A program made the position numbers and the translations under genes. The notes beneath the pieces were generated by a model. That model was not told the origin of the DNA. It saw only the letters and a program-made list of their open reading frames with translations, and did no database searches. From Streptomyces sp. XM4193 (GTDB lineage Bacteria > Actinomycetota > Actinomycetes > Streptomycetales > Streptomycetaceae), in contig NZ_JALLGK010000003.1 in the NCBI RefSeq assembly GCF_023072595.1, forward strand, positions 434,001 through 498,000: a stretch of 64,000 bases of DNA, read 5' to 3'. Below, piece by piece: positions 53,592 through 63,051 of this stretch (position 1 is the stretch's first letter; the number at the start of each line of letters is the position of its first letter).

Positions 53592-54539
53592 ATGAACGGC
53601 TGGGACGCCCGCGACATCCCCGACCTCCACGGCCGCACGGCGGTCGTCACCGGGGCCAACAGCGGGATCGGCCGGGCCACTTCGCTCTATCTGGCGCGCG
53701 CCGGCGCGACGGTCCTGCTCGCCTGCCGCGACACCTCGCGCGGCGAGGAGGCGATGGGCGCCATCCGTGCCGCCGCGCCGCGTGCCGACCTCGCCCTGCT
53801 GCCACTGGACCTCGCCGACCTCGCCTCGGTGCGCACGGCCGCCGAGCGGATCACCGAACTGGCAGACGGTCGACTCGACCTGCTGGTGAACAACGCGGGA
53901 GTGATGGCGCTGCCGCTGCGGTACACCGCGGACGGCTTCGAGATGCAGTTCGGCACCAACCACCTCGGCCACTTCGCTCTCACCGCACGACTGCTGCCGA
54001 TCCTGGGCGTACGGGGCCCGGCGAGAGTGGTGACGGTCTCCTCGCTCGCGCACCGCTACGCGGCGATGGACTTCGCCAACCTCAACGCCGAGACCGGCTA
54101 CCGCAAATGGACGGCCTACGGACAGTCGAAGCTCGCGAACCTGCTGTTCACCGACGAGTTGGGCCGACGTGCGCGCGAGGCCGACCGTGAGCTGACCGCC
54201 TGCGCGGCCCACCCGGGCCTGTCCTCGACCGAGTTGGGGCAGGCGGGGCTGCGGATGTCCGGGCACGCCCGGCTTGCGCGGCTGGAGCGCCTCACCCGCT
54301 TCTACACCCAGACCGCCTCCGCGGGCGCGCTCTCGGTGGTCCGCGCCGCCACCGACCCCACCGCCGGCAACGGCGCGTACTACGGACCGCGTCGCGGGCT
54401 GGAGGCGTGGGGCTCACCGGCCCCCGCCAGGCTCTCCCGCAACGCGCGCAGCGTCGAGGACGCCGCGGCGCTCTGGGAGGCGAGCGTCCGACTGACCGGC
54501 GTCGCCCCGGACTTCAGCCCCGAGGGCTTGACGGCCTGA
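53592..54539 (+). CDS. Short-chain dehydrogenase/reductase
   Basis: NAD(P)-dependent oxidoreductase, 315 residues. Cofactor motif [13 protein letters not shown] (about 19-31), [11 protein letters not shown] (about 100), catalytic Ser in VTVSSLAHR, and YxxxK in [13 protein letters not shown]. The pattern and C-terminal tail are those of the retinol-dehydrogenase/WW-domain-oxidoreductase-like SDRs, widespread in Streptomyces. The ATG at 53592 follows GGGAG by about six bases. Substrate unknown. Confidence 0.92.
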   Translation: MNGWDARDIPDLHGRTAVVTGANSGIGRATSLYLARAGATVLLACRDTSRGEEAMGAIRAAAPRADLALLPLDLADLASVRTAAERITELADGRLDLLVNNAGVMALPLRYTADGFEMQFGTNHLGHFALTARLLPILGVRGPARVVTVSSLAHRYAAMDFANLNAETGYRKWTAYGQSKLANLLFTDELGRRAREADRELTACAAHPGLSSTELGQAGLRMSGHARLARLERLTRFYTQTASAGALSVVRAATDPTAGNGAYYGPRRGLEAWGSPAPARLSRNARSVEDAAALWEASVRLTGVAPDFSPEGLTA

Positions 54540-54597
54540 GGGCTTGGGGGCTTGGGGAGCTGAGCGCTTGACGGCCTGACGGCTTGAGGCGCTGAGT
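54535..54597. repeat. Degenerate GGCTTGACGGCCTGA repeats
   Basis: Variants of a 14-16-base unit run from the end of the dehydrogenase gene into the spacer. The last codons of the gene are made from the first unit. Confidence 0.6.
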
Positions 54598-54658
54598 CTC
54601 CGTCCGCAGCTCCGCCCCGTCCCGGCTACTCCGCCCGCCGTACGCGGGGAAGCCCGAG

Positions 54659-54696
54659 CCGGCAGCCCGAACCCGTGAGCAGTGTCGGGCTGCCGG
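54659..54696. terminator. Terminator with adjacent GGGCTGCCG repeats
   Basis: 12-bp perfect stem (54659-54670 with 54685-54696). The right arm belongs to a short array of gggctgccg units that runs to about 54725, so the hairpin could form in several registers. Confidence 0.75.
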
Positions 54697-54731
54697 GCTG
54701 CCGGGCTGCCGGACCGCCGGGCTGTTGTGCG

Positions 54732-56408
54732 TCAGCCGCAGCTGACCTCGTCGCCGCTCACCGCCCCGAACCGGTTGCCCTTGCCCGCGGCGTCGAGCGG
54801 TTTGTCCTCGCGCACCGGCGTGACCTTCTCGAAGTCCTCGCCGAGGGTGACCTTCATCTGTGGCCCCCGCCCCTGCTCCTTGCGCAGTTTGGCGCCGGGC
54901 AGCGCGGCGGCGAGTGTCCTGGCGGAACGGTCCCAGCGGGGGTCGTAGGAGATCTCGGTGCGCTCGACGTCGTCCTTACGAGCGTTGCCGGGGATCCCGG
55001 TCGTCCGGAACCCGGTGGCCCGCAGCTCCTCGTCGGCGCGATGGCCGAGACCTGCCCGGCCGGTGCCGTTCTCCACCTGGACCCGGATGCTGCCGGGCGC
55101 GACCTCCACGAGCACGGCCTTCCGGTCGGCCCGGCCGCCGTCCCCGCCGCCCTTCTCCTTCTGCGACTTCTCGGCGACCGGTGCCAGCGGCTTGTCCTCG
55201 CGCAGCGCGCCGAACAGCTTCTTCGACTTGGGGCCGTCCCAGCGAACGGTCTCGCCGAGACCCGGCACCCGGTGCTTGGAGTCCGCGACCGGCACCGTGG
55301 TGAACTCCGAGGACGAGGCGTCGAAGTCCTTCATCGCCTTGCCCAGCGCCAGCATCTCGTCCTTGCCGAAGCCCCGGTCGGCGCGCACGGATCCGAGCAC
55401 CGCGCTGCTGACCCGGCGGAACCGCACCGGGTTCAGCAGCACCTCGTTGGAGGCAGCCTCGTCGATCAGCGAGGCGACGAACCGCTGCTGGCGCTGCATC
55501 CGTCCGATGTCGGCGGCGCCGTCGACCGAGCGTGCGCGCACGTACGCGAGCGCTCCCGCGCCGTCCAGTTTGGTGGTGCCCGCTGGCATGTCCAGGCCGG
55601 CCTTCTTGTCCTTGAGCGGTCGTGTGCTGCACACCGGTACGCCGCCCACCGCGTCCACGGTCCGCATGAAGCTGGCGAAGTCCACCTCCAGGTAGTGGTG
55701 CACATGGACGCCGGTCATCCGCTCCACCGTGCGGACGGTCAGGCTCGGACCGCCGCGCGAGTAGGCTGCGTTCAGCTTCTGGCGGCTCTCCCCGCGACGT
55801 TCGCCGGTGGCCGGATCGTGGTGCGGCGGCAGCTCGGCGAGCGAGTCACGGGGGAGGCTGACGACGCTGGCGCGGTCCCGGTCCTCGGAGAGGTGCACCA
55901 GCATCATCGTGTCGGTGCAGTTGCAGGAGGCCCCGCCGAGGCGGAGCTTGGCGCGCTCCTTTTCGGTCAGGGCGTCCCGCTGGTCCACGCCGACGACCAG
56001 GAAGTTCACCCCGCGGCCGGCGTCCGGCCGGTTCTTCAGGTCCTGGAAGGGGTCGACGCGGTCGATGCCGGCACCGATGCCGTTCACCAGCAGATGGCCG
56101 GCGCCGCTGACCGTGAGCACGGTGCCCGCGGTGAAGAGGGTCAGCCGGCGCACCCAGCGGCGGGGTCCGCCTCCCGGGCGTCGGGCCGGGGGAGCGGCGG
56201 AGCGTCGTACCCGTCTGGAGGGGCGGGACGGACGGGCAGGGCGTGCGGAGCGTGCGGTGCCTGCCGGTCGGGCGGGGCGGGGGCGAGGTGTGGGGGACAA
56301 GAGCGGCACCTCATCTTCGGCCGACGGCCGCGCGGGCTGCCGGCCCGGGTCGGGGCTGTGACTGGCCTGCCGACGACGGTTGACACCACCGCCTCGGCGG
56401 TACTGCAC
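54732..56408 (-). CDS. LCP family protein 2, with LytR_C domain
   Basis: 558 residues. A long Arg/Pro-rich cytoplasmic tail (1-92) precedes a membrane helix at about 95-115. The LCP domain runs to about 400, with NFLVVGVDQRD, DTMMLVHLSEDRDRASVVSLPRDSL and LAYVRARSVDGAADIGRMQRQQRF. After a Lys/Gly linker, a LytR_C domain (about 455-545) shows IRVQVENGTGRAGLGHRADEELRATGF. GTG at 56408 is chosen because longer frames would cross into the divergent glycosyltransferase; there is no good ribosome site, so the start is uncertain. Confidence 0.88.
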   Translation of the reverse strand: MQYRRGGGVNRRRQASHSPDPGRQPARPSAEDEVPLLSPTPRPRPARPAGTARSARPARPSRPSRRVRRSAAPPARRPGGGPRRWVRRLTLFTAGTVLTVSGAGHLLVNGIGAGIDRVDPFQDLKNRPDAGRGVNFLVVGVDQRDALTEKERAKLRLGGASCNCTDTMMLVHLSEDRDRASVVSLPRDSLAELPPHHDPATGERRGESRQKLNAAYSRGGPSLTVRTVERMTGVHVHHYLEVDFASFMRTVDAVGGVPVCSTRPLKDKKAGLDMPAGTTKLDGAGALAYVRARSVDGAADIGRMQRQQRFVASLIDEAASNEVLLNPVRFRRVSSAVLGSVRADRGFGKDEMLALGKAMKDFDASSSEFTTVPVADSKHRVPGLGETVRWDGPKSKKLFGALREDKPLAPVAEKSQKEKGGGDGGRADRKAVLVEVAPGSIRVQVENGTGRAGLGHRADEELRATGFRTTGIPGNARKDDVERTEISYDPRWDRSARTLAAALPGAKLRKEQGRGPQMKVTLGEDFEKVTPVREDKPLDAAGKGNRFGAVSGDEVSCG

Positions 56409-56478
56409 CGTAAGCCCGCCGCCCGGGCCCCCACGGCTGCCGTGCGGCCCCTTCCCCCGTTCGCGGTAACGTGACCCG

Positions 56479-57510
56479 GTGACCTCCGCAGTAGACGAGC
56501 CCGACACCACGCCCGCCGTATCGGTGATCATGCCGGTCCTCAACGAGGAGCGGCATCTGCGCACCTCGGTCCGGCACATCCTGGAGCAGGACTACCCAGG
56601 CGAACTGGAGGTGGTGATCGCCCTCGGCCCCTCCGAGGACCGTACGGACGAGATCGCCGCCGAGCTGGTCGCCGCCGACCCCCGCGTGCGCACGGTGGCG
56701 AACCCGACGGGCCGGACACCGGCCGGTCTGAACGCGGCGATCGAGGCGTCCAGCCACGACGTGGTGGTGCGTGTCGACGGCCACGGGATGCTCTCGCCCG
56801 GCTACATCGCCACCGCGGTGCGGCTGCTGGCGGAGACCGGCGCCGCGAACGTCGGCGGCATCATGCACGCCGAGGGCGAGAACGCCTGGGAGCAGGCCGT
56901 CGCCGCCGCGATGACCTCTCGCATCGGCGTCGGCAACGCCGCCTTCCACACCGGCGGCAGCGCCGGCGAGGCGGAGACCGTCTACCTCGGGGTGTTCCGC
57001 CGCGAGGTGCTGGAGCAGCAGGGCGGCTACAACACGGAGTTCATCCGCGCCCAGGACTGGGAGCTGAACTTCCGCATCCGCCAGTCCGGCGGCCGGGTCT
57101 GGTTCTCGCCGGAGCTCCTGGTCTCCTACCGGCCCCGTCCCAACGTGCGCGCGCTGGCCAAGCAGTACCGCAACTACGGCCGTTGGCGGCACGTCGTCGC
57201 CCGCTACCACTCCGGTTCGATCAACCTGCGCTACCTCGCCCCGCCGGCCGCCGTGCTGGCGATCGCCGCAGGCACGGTCGCGGGCGCGGTGCTGACGCCG
57301 TGGGCGCTGGTGGTCCCGGGCGGCTATCTCGCCGCGATCACCGCCGGTTCCCTTCCCGCCGGACGCGGTCTGCCGCCGGCGGCCCGGGTCCGGATCCCGC
57401 TCGCGCTGGCGACGATGCACATGTCCTGGGGCTGGGGGTACCTGACCAGCCCGAAGAAGCTCGCGCGCAAGGTCATCGCCAGCCGCAGGGAGCCGGTCCC
57501 GAGCCGCTGA
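56479..57510 (+). CDS. Family 2 glycosyltransferase
   Basis: 343 residues. GT-A fold: VSVIMPVLNEERHLRTSV at the start, VVRVDGHGML (metal-binding Asp region) near 93, and the acceptor-side base in FIRAQDWELNFRIRQSGG (ED/QDWE-like) near 190. Two C-terminal hydrophobic segments (about 250-300) suggest membrane association. It probably adds sugar to a lipid-linked carrier or wall polymer. GTG start without Shine-Dalgarno; TAACGT (56467-56472) is six bases upstream, a leaderless pattern. It sits among LCP genes, which favours a role in wall glycopolymer synthesis. Confidence 0.9.
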   Translation: MTSAVDEPDTTPAVSVIMPVLNEERHLRTSVRHILEQDYPGELEVVIALGPSEDRTDEIAAELVAADPRVRTVANPTGRTPAGLNAAIEASSHDVVVRVDGHGMLSPGYIATAVRLLAETGAANVGGIMHAEGENAWEQAVAAAMTSRIGVGNAAFHTGGSAGEAETVYLGVFRREVLEQQGGYNTEFIRAQDWELNFRIRQSGGRVWFSPELLVSYRPRPNVRALAKQYRNYGRWRHVVARYHSGSINLRYLAPPAAVLAIAAGTVAGAVLTPWALVVPGGYLAAITAGSLPAGRGLPPAARVRIPLALATMHMSWGWGYLTSPKKLARKVIASRREPVPSR

Positions 57511-57592
57511 CGCCGTACGGGCGCCCGGGCAGCGGGCGCCGGGCGCGGGGGCAGCGGGCGCCCTCCCGAGCCGCCCGCCGCACGGCGCGGAA

Positions 57593-57649
57593 CGCACGAC
57601 ACGAGGGAGGGGCCCGACGAACGGTCGGGCCCCTCCCTCGTGTCGTGCG
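57593..57649. terminator. 26-bp perfect hairpin terminator
   Basis: 57593-57618 pairs without mismatch to 57624-57649 around a five-base loop. It lies between the convergent glycosyltransferase and LCP protein 3, whose stop is seven bases away. It is the longest uninterrupted stem noticed in the window. Confidence 0.95.
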
Positions 57650-57655
57650 CCCGGT

Positions 57656-59383
57656 TCACCAGGTGTGCTGGCGGCTTACGTTCATACAGGCCGAGTCGTC
57701 GTCGCCGTTCATCCCGTCGAGGCTGTCCGGCGCCTTGCCGTCGTCCTCGGGCTTCTCGTCGGACGAGCCGCCGGCGGGGGCGGGGTACGAGCCGCCGGTG
57801 CGCCAGTCGGCGCCGACGACCAGAGTGATGCCCTCTCCCTCGGAGGACCGCTTCACGGCCTTCTCCGGGATTCCCAGCGCCTTCGCCACAGCCTGTGCGT
57901 CGCCCTCCAACTCCGGGTCGGAGTAGCTGAGTTGGGTGTCCCACTTGGAGGTGGGGGTCTGGTCGGGGTAGGCCCGGGCGAAGCCCTTGCCCTGCAACTG
58001 CGAGCTGATCGCGTTGGCCCGTCCGGTGACCGGTGTCTGTGTCGAGGTGCCGGTCCCGTTCATCACCCGCACGGATATCTCACCGGGCGGCGCCGCGGTG
58101 TCGGCGGGCTCCGGCTCGTCCGGCACCTTCTTGCCCTTGTCCTTGCCGTCCAGCGCGATGTCGGCGCGGATCATGCTGAACACCCGCTCGGCGTCGGCCT
58201 CCTTGGGCAGTACGTAGCTGCCCCCCTGCGAGTACGTCCACGGCATCGTCGCCATGGTGATGCGCTTGGTCGGCACCCGCCGCAGGTCCTCGCCGAGGTC
58301 GTAGAGCTTCATCACGGTGTTGAGGCTGTCGTCCACGGTCAGCGCCTTGGTGCCCTCCTCGGCGAGCTTGCGCAGCTTTCCGGGGTTGGTGAGCTTGGTG
58401 CCGGCCTTCAGCTCGCGGACCATCGAGTTCATGTACATCTGCTGGGCCTTGGCACGGCCGATGTCGCTGCCGTCCTCGAAGCCGTGCCGGGTGCGCAGCC
58501 ACTGGAGCGCCTGCTCGCCGCGGACGACGCTCTCGCCCTTCTCCAGCTTCAGCCCGGACTTCCGGTCGTGGACGTTGGCGTCCACACAGACCGGTACGCC
58601 GCCCACCGCGTCGGCCATCGAGACCACACCGGAGAAGTCGACCATCATGAAGTGGTCGATGGATATCCCGGTGAGCTCCTCCCAGGTCGCCACCGTGCAG
58701 CCCGGACCACCGTTCTGCAGGCTGGTGTTGATGCGGTCCGAGCGCTGCTCGTAGACCTTCCCGTCGTCGGTGTCGGTGCACTTGGGGATGGTCACCCGGG
58801 TGTCCCGGGGGATGGAGAGGACCGACATGTTGCTGCGGTCGGCCGACACGTGGACCAGCATCTGCACGTCCGCGAGCGGGGGCCGGCCGGCGTCGGCGTG
58901 CGAGCCGCCGAGCCGTACGTTCTCCTTGCTGTTCCTGCTGTCGGAGCCCAGCAGCAGGATGTTCATGGGGGTCTGGCCCTCGGCGTTGGGCTTGTTCTTC
59001 TCGAGCTTGTTGTCGCCGAGGTGCAGGGCGTCCTTGGTGAGGTTGCCGTTCAGGTGCTGGTAGTAGAGGAAGCCGGCGCCTCCGGTGCCGAGCACGATCA
59101 CGGCCAGGCCGATCACGGTCCACTTCAGGGCGCGGCGCTTCTTGCGCGGCGGCCCGGCCTCCGGCTCACCGTCTTCTCCGCCGCCTCCCGCACCGCCCGC
59201 CCCCGCGCTGCCCGCCCCCGCGCCGCCTCCTGCGCCGGCTTCGGCCCGGCGCAGCGGAACGGTGTGGCCCGCGTCCTTCGTCTTCCCGTTCTCGGGCAAC
59301 CGGTCGCCCGCTCCGTCCTCGGTACGGGCGCCGGCCTGGCGTATGCCCTTGTCGTCGTCGCTCTCAGTGGTCCGTCGTCGCAC
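57656..59383 (-). CDS. LCP family protein 3, with LytR_C domain
   Basis: 575 residues; GTG at 59383 with GGGAGGG five bases upstream. A Gly/Ala-rich cytoplasmic tail (about 1-85), a membrane helix at about 87-108, and the LCP domain with ILLLGSDSRNS, LVHVSADRSNMSVLSIPRDTRVTIPKC and QWLRTRHGFEDGSDIGRAKAQQMYM. The LytR_C domain starts near 455 (ISVRVMNGTGTSTQTPVTGRANAISSQL). Two extracytoplasmic Cys pairs may form disulfides (KCTDTD, GPGCTVA, VCVDAN). It follows LCP protein 4 after only 33 bases, so the two are co-transcribed. Confidence 0.93.
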   Translation of the reverse strand: MRRRTTESDDDKGIRQAGARTEDGAGDRLPENGKTKDAGHTVPLRRAEAGAGGGAGAGSAGAGGAGGGGEDGEPEAGPPRKKRRALKWTVIGLAVIVLGTGGAGFLYYQHLNGNLTKDALHLGDNKLEKNKPNAEGQTPMNILLLGSDSRNSKENVRLGGSHADAGRPPLADVQMLVHVSADRSNMSVLSIPRDTRVTIPKCTDTDDGKVYEQRSDRINTSLQNGGPGCTVATWEELTGISIDHFMMVDFSGVVSMADAVGGVPVCVDANVHDRKSGLKLEKGESVVRGEQALQWLRTRHGFEDGSDIGRAKAQQMYMNSMVRELKAGTKLTNPGKLRKLAEEGTKALTVDDSLNTVMKLYDLGEDLRRVPTKRITMATMPWTYSQGGSYVLPKEADAERVFSMIRADIALDGKDKGKKVPDEPEPADTAAPPGEISVRVMNGTGTSTQTPVTGRANAISSQLQGKGFARAYPDQTPTSKWDTQLSYSDPELEGDAQAVAKALGIPEKAVKRSSEGEGITLVVGADWRTGGSYPAPAGGSSDEKPEDDGKAPDSLDGMNGDDDSACMNVSRQHTW

Positions 59384-59416
59384 AGGACCCTCCCCCTCAA
59401 TCAGTCCTCGTCCGAC

Positions 59417-61267
59417 TCACTTGGCGCAGACGTCTTTGTCGTCGCCGTTGATGTTCTGCACGCCGTCCGGTGCCTTGTCCGGGGCCTCGATCGGTGTGCC
59501 GGCGGCCTTGAAGTCCGCTCCCAGCGTCAGGGTCATGGGAACCGAGTCGCCCGCGGGTGAGGACTTCTTCTTCAGTGCGGACTTGGCAAGTCCCATGAGG
59601 TCGGCGAGCGTCGCCGCCTGCGCCTCCTGGTCCGAGCCGAATTCCAGTGTGGTGGTGTCGAGTTGGGCCGGAGCGTTGCCGGAGTTCGTGGACAGACGCA
59701 CGCCGTGGTCGTTCTGCAGCCAGCTGACGGTCTGCTGTGCGGAACCGATGGGCCCACCCCCGTTGTAAATGTCCACCCGGACTTCACTCTTGGGGGCCTT
59801 CTCGATCTGCTTCCCCTTCTTGTCTGACTGGTTTTCGTCCTTCTTGGTTCCAGCCAGGGACTTGTCCGCCTTGATCATTTCGAACAGGGGGGTGGCCTTG
59901 GCGTGGTCCAGGACGACCGTCGACTTCACCGTCTCGTTGGGGTTGTCCAGCACCGGGACGGTGGCGAAGGTGATGTTCTTCGGGCTCACGCTCTGCAGGT
60001 CGGAGGCGAGAGCGGCGAGCTTCTTGACGCTGCCGATGCCGGTGTCGACGGTCAGCGCGTCGGTTGCGGCGTTGGCGAGGTTCCACGCCTTCTTCGGGTT
60101 GGAGAGCGAGCCGCTGCTCTTGACCTCGCGGAACATCGAGCTCAGGAACTGCTGCTGGAGCTCGATCCGGCTCAGGTCGCTCCCGAGCCCGACCGAGCCG
60201 CGGGTGCGTACGAAGGCCAGCGCGTCCTCGCCCTGGACCTTGTGCTTGCCCTTGGTCAGCTTGAGCTTCGACTTCTTGTCGTCGATGTCCTTGGCGACGC
60301 ACACCTCGACGCCGCCGACCGCGGTGGAGAGTTCCTTGACGGCGTTGAAATCGGCCATCATGAAGTGGTTGATCTTTATCCCGGTCAGTTCCTCGACCGT
60401 TCGCCAGGTGCAGCCCGGGTCCCGACCGTTCTGGCCGAGGCTCTCGTTGAAGCGCGCTCCGCGGCTGCCCGGTACGGTCTGCTCGCCCTCGTCGGTCTGC
60501 GTCGGGCAGTCGGGGATGTCCACCACCATGTCGCGCGGGATGCTCAGCGCGGTGGCGTGCGAACGGTCCTTGGCGACGTGCAGCAGCACGGTGGTGTCCG
60601 CGTGGCCCTTGCTGTCGCGGTCGCCGTAGCCGTCGTTGCCCTTGCCGCTGCGTGCGTCGGTGCCGAGGATCAGTATGTTGACCGGCCCGTCGGTGGTGGC
60701 GTCGTTCTTGATGCCGACGTCGACCTTGTCGATGTTGTTGTTGAAGTGCTGGTACACCAGGTAACCGGTGGTGCCGAGGACCACCAGCAGCAGCGCGAGC
60801 GAACCGCCGCCCCAGCGCAGCACCTTCTGCTTCCGGCTGAGGCCGGGCTTGCGCTTGCGCCGGCTGCGGCCGGCCTGCGGCTCGGCGGCCCTGCGCCGCG
60901 AGCGCTGCCCGGGAACCGCCGCCCGGGAACGGTCCTCGGACTCCTCGTCCCCGCTCTTCGGCGAGGGCCCGGATATGTCACCCGGTTCGGTGTCCCGGCG
61001 CCGCCGCCCGCCACCGGTGGCGTTGCGTTGGCCTGGAACAGCGGAGGGTGACCCCGTATGGTCGTGGCCCGGTCCGTCGGGGGCGTTCAGTCGCAGTTCG
61101 TAACTGCCGGTCTCGGGGTCGAACACCCACTGATCTGCGGGGTCCACGTCTCCCGAGCGTCCACGGCCATGCGTGTCCACGTCGCGCGAGTCCTCCGTTG
61201 CGGCCCGGTACGCGCCTCTCCCCTCGGAGCGCTCCGGACGGTCGGGGCCGTATGTTTGAGCGCACAC
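59417..61267 (-). CDS. LCP family protein 4, with LytR_C domain
   Basis: 616 residues, the longest of the group. A cytoplasmic region of about 155 residues has the motif DPADQWVFDPETGSYELRL near 45 and then basic segments (RRKRKPGLSRKQKVLRW). Membrane helix at about 158-180. The LCP domain has NILILGTDARSG, DTTVLLHVAKDRSHATALSIPRDMVVDIPDC and LAFVRTRGSVGLGSDLSRIELQQQF. LytR_C at about 490-590. The extracellular part is Lys/Ser-rich and its codons are slightly less GC-rich than those of its neighbours. The GTG start has no clear ribosome site. Confidence 0.9.
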   Translation of the reverse strand: MCAQTYGPDRPERSEGRGAYRAATEDSRDVDTHGRGRSGDVDPADQWVFDPETGSYELRLNAPDGPGHDHTGSPSAVPGQRNATGGGRRRRDTEPGDISGPSPKSGDEESEDRSRAAVPGQRSRRRAAEPQAGRSRRKRKPGLSRKQKVLRWGGGSLALLLVVLGTTGYLVYQHFNNNIDKVDVGIKNDATTDGPVNILILGTDARSGKGNDGYGDRDSKGHADTTVLLHVAKDRSHATALSIPRDMVVDIPDCPTQTDEGEQTVPGSRGARFNESLGQNGRDPGCTWRTVEELTGIKINHFMMADFNAVKELSTAVGGVEVCVAKDIDDKKSKLKLTKGKHKVQGEDALAFVRTRGSVGLGSDLSRIELQQQFLSSMFREVKSSGSLSNPKKAWNLANAATDALTVDTGIGSVKKLAALASDLQSVSPKNITFATVPVLDNPNETVKSTVVLDHAKATPLFEMIKADKSLAGTKKDENQSDKKGKQIEKAPKSEVRVDIYNGGGPIGSAQQTVSWLQNDHGVRLSTNSGNAPAQLDTTTLEFGSDQEAQAATLADLMGLAKSALKKKSSPAGDSVPMTLTLGADFKAAGTPIEAPDKAPDGVQNINGDDKDVCAK

Positions 61268-61442
61268 CTTATCCGCCCAGTTCAGCGGCGGACTACGTCG
61301 GTGAGGCTTTATCGGGCGCTACATGCGGGGGTATCCGGGCATATCGCCCCGGACCGGTGGGTGATTCCCCCGACCTCGTGCCCCGGCGCCGCTCCCGCCC
61401 GCGCTCCGGGGCCCCGCCCCGCGCTGTTTCGTGCCGCTCGCG

Positions 61443-61504
61443 CCGGGTTCGCAGTGCTCCTGACGCCCGGTTCGCGGTGCTCCTCGCTCCGGGCTCGCGG
61501 TGTC
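61443..61504. repeat. Three CGGTTCGCGGTGCTCCT-type repeats
   Basis: Units of roughly 27 bases with small changes (cgggttcgcagtgctcct, cggttcgcggtgctcct, cgggctcgcggtgtcg) lie between LCP genes 5 and 4. Their position in a 262-base gap is compatible with a promoter for the downstream pair. Confidence 0.6.
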
Positions 61505-61529
61505 GCTTGCGCGCCGGGACCGCGGTCGT

Positions 61530-62876
61530 TCAGTCGTCGTCCGCGCAGACTCCGCCGCTCTCCGTCGGCGAGGGCTCGTCCCCGTCGGGTGCCGGGCTCT
61601 GCGAGGCCGGATCCTGCGGCGAGGAACTCTGCGTACGGGCGCCCTCGTTCCGTTCCCGCGCCCCGGTGCGGCCGCCCTCGTCCACCGGCCGGTCCGCCCG
61701 CAGCTGCGCGAACAGCCGGGCCGCGTCCGGCTGTCGCAGCTCGTCCCGGTTGGGGTTCTGGCGGTAGGGCTGCCGCGGCACGGTCATGAACCGCACGTCC
61801 TCCGCCGGGATGTTGCGCACGCTGCGCACCAGGTCGTACAGCTCGGTCAGGGAGTTCATGCCCGAGTCCGCAGTGACGGAGGAGGTCGCGGCGTCCAGCA
61901 CGGGGAAGAGCTTGGCGGGGTTCATCAGTACGCCGTTGCCGCGCACCTTGCGCACCAGCGAGGCCAGGAAGTCCTGCTGACGGGCCATCCGGTCGGTGTC
62001 GCTGCCGTTGCCGAAGCTCTGGCGGGCGCGTACGTAGCCGAGGGCGTCCTCGCCCCGCAGGGTCTGGCGCCCGGCCGGCAGGTCGAGCTTCGCGTCCCGG
62101 TCCCTGACCGGGTCCGGCAGGCAGACCTGCACGCCTCCCACGGAGTCGACCAGCCGTTTGAAGCCGTCGAAGTCGATCACCATGTGGTGGTCCACGCGTA
62201 CGTCGGTGAGCTTCTCGACCGTACGGATCGTGCAGGCCGCCCCGCCGAACTGGTAGGCCCAGTTGAACTGGGCGAGCTGCCCCTTGGCGCGGGAGCCGTC
62301 CGGGCGGTCGCACGTGGGGATGTCCACCATCAGATCGCGGGGCAGCGAGACGGCCGTGGCCCGGTCCCGGTCGGCGGACAGGTGCAGCAGGATCGCGGTG
62401 TCCGAGCGCGCCGTGCCGTTGTCCCTGCCGTACCGCCGGTTCTGGCCGCTGCGGTCGTCCGAGCCGATCACCAGGATGTTGGAGGCGCCGTCGACCTCGG
62501 GGTCGGGCCGCTCCCGTTCGTACTTCTCCAGCAGTTCGGCGGTGGCGGTGTCGGTGGTGATGTTGCCCTCCAGCCGGTGGTACATCACCCAGCCCGTGCC
62601 CGCGCCCGCCAGGATGACCACCGAGGTGGCGAGCGCCGCCCACCGCAGCCACCGTCCCGCGCCCGCCCGCCGTCCGCCGCCGTTCCGTCCGTCGGGGCTG
62701 TCGGGGCTGTCGGGGCCGCCCGGTCCGTCGCCCCGACCGTCCGGGCCGCCCGGTCCGTGCGAGCCTCCGCCCGGGCCCGGTCCGCCGGGGCCTTCGCCGT
62801 TCGCGCCTTCGGAGCCCGCCACCGGTCCGGGCTGCCGGTGCGGTGTTCCCTCCGGGCCGGTCTCGGCGTCGCTCAC
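61530..62876 (-). CDS. LCP family protein 5
   Basis: 448 residues without LytR_C. The cytoplasmic tail (1-70) is Gly/Pro/Asp-rich, including GPGGPDSPDSPDG. Membrane helix at about 77-97. LCP motifs are NILVIGSDDRSG, DTAILLHLSADRDRATAVSLPRDLMVDIPTC and LGYVRARQSFGNGSDTDRMARQQDF. The C-terminus is a Ser/Pro/Asp-rich tail from about 400. GTG at 62876 with GGAGGGATGG about 11-16 bases upstream. First gene of a same-strand series with LCP 4 and 3. Confidence 0.93.
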   Translation of the reverse strand: MSDAETGPEGTPHRQPGPVAGSEGANGEGPGGPGPGGGSHGPGGPDGRGDGPGGPDSPDSPDGRNGGGRRAGAGRWLRWAALATSVVILAGAGTGWVMYHRLEGNITTDTATAELLEKYERERPDPEVDGASNILVIGSDDRSGQNRRYGRDNGTARSDTAILLHLSADRDRATAVSLPRDLMVDIPTCDRPDGSRAKGQLAQFNWAYQFGGAACTIRTVEKLTDVRVDHHMVIDFDGFKRLVDSVGGVQVCLPDPVRDRDAKLDLPAGRQTLRGEDALGYVRARQSFGNGSDTDRMARQQDFLASLVRKVRGNGVLMNPAKLFPVLDAATSSVTADSGMNSLTELYDLVRSVRNIPAEDVRFMTVPRQPYRQNPNRDELRQPDAARLFAQLRADRPVDEGGRTGARERNEGARTQSSSPQDPASQSPAPDGDEPSPTESGGVCADDD

Positions 62877-63051
62877 GGCAGTTGTCCATCCCTCCGGCTC
62901 GGCGGCGTACGCCCCGGAGCGCCTGGGGGCTCGGGCCGCGGGCGGCCCTGCCGGGCAGCCGGCGACCGCCGGGGTGTGCGAGGACCCGCCCCGAATCCGG
63001 GACAGGTCCTCCAGCGATCCTCGGGGCGTCCGCCGCCGCCCACCACCGCCG

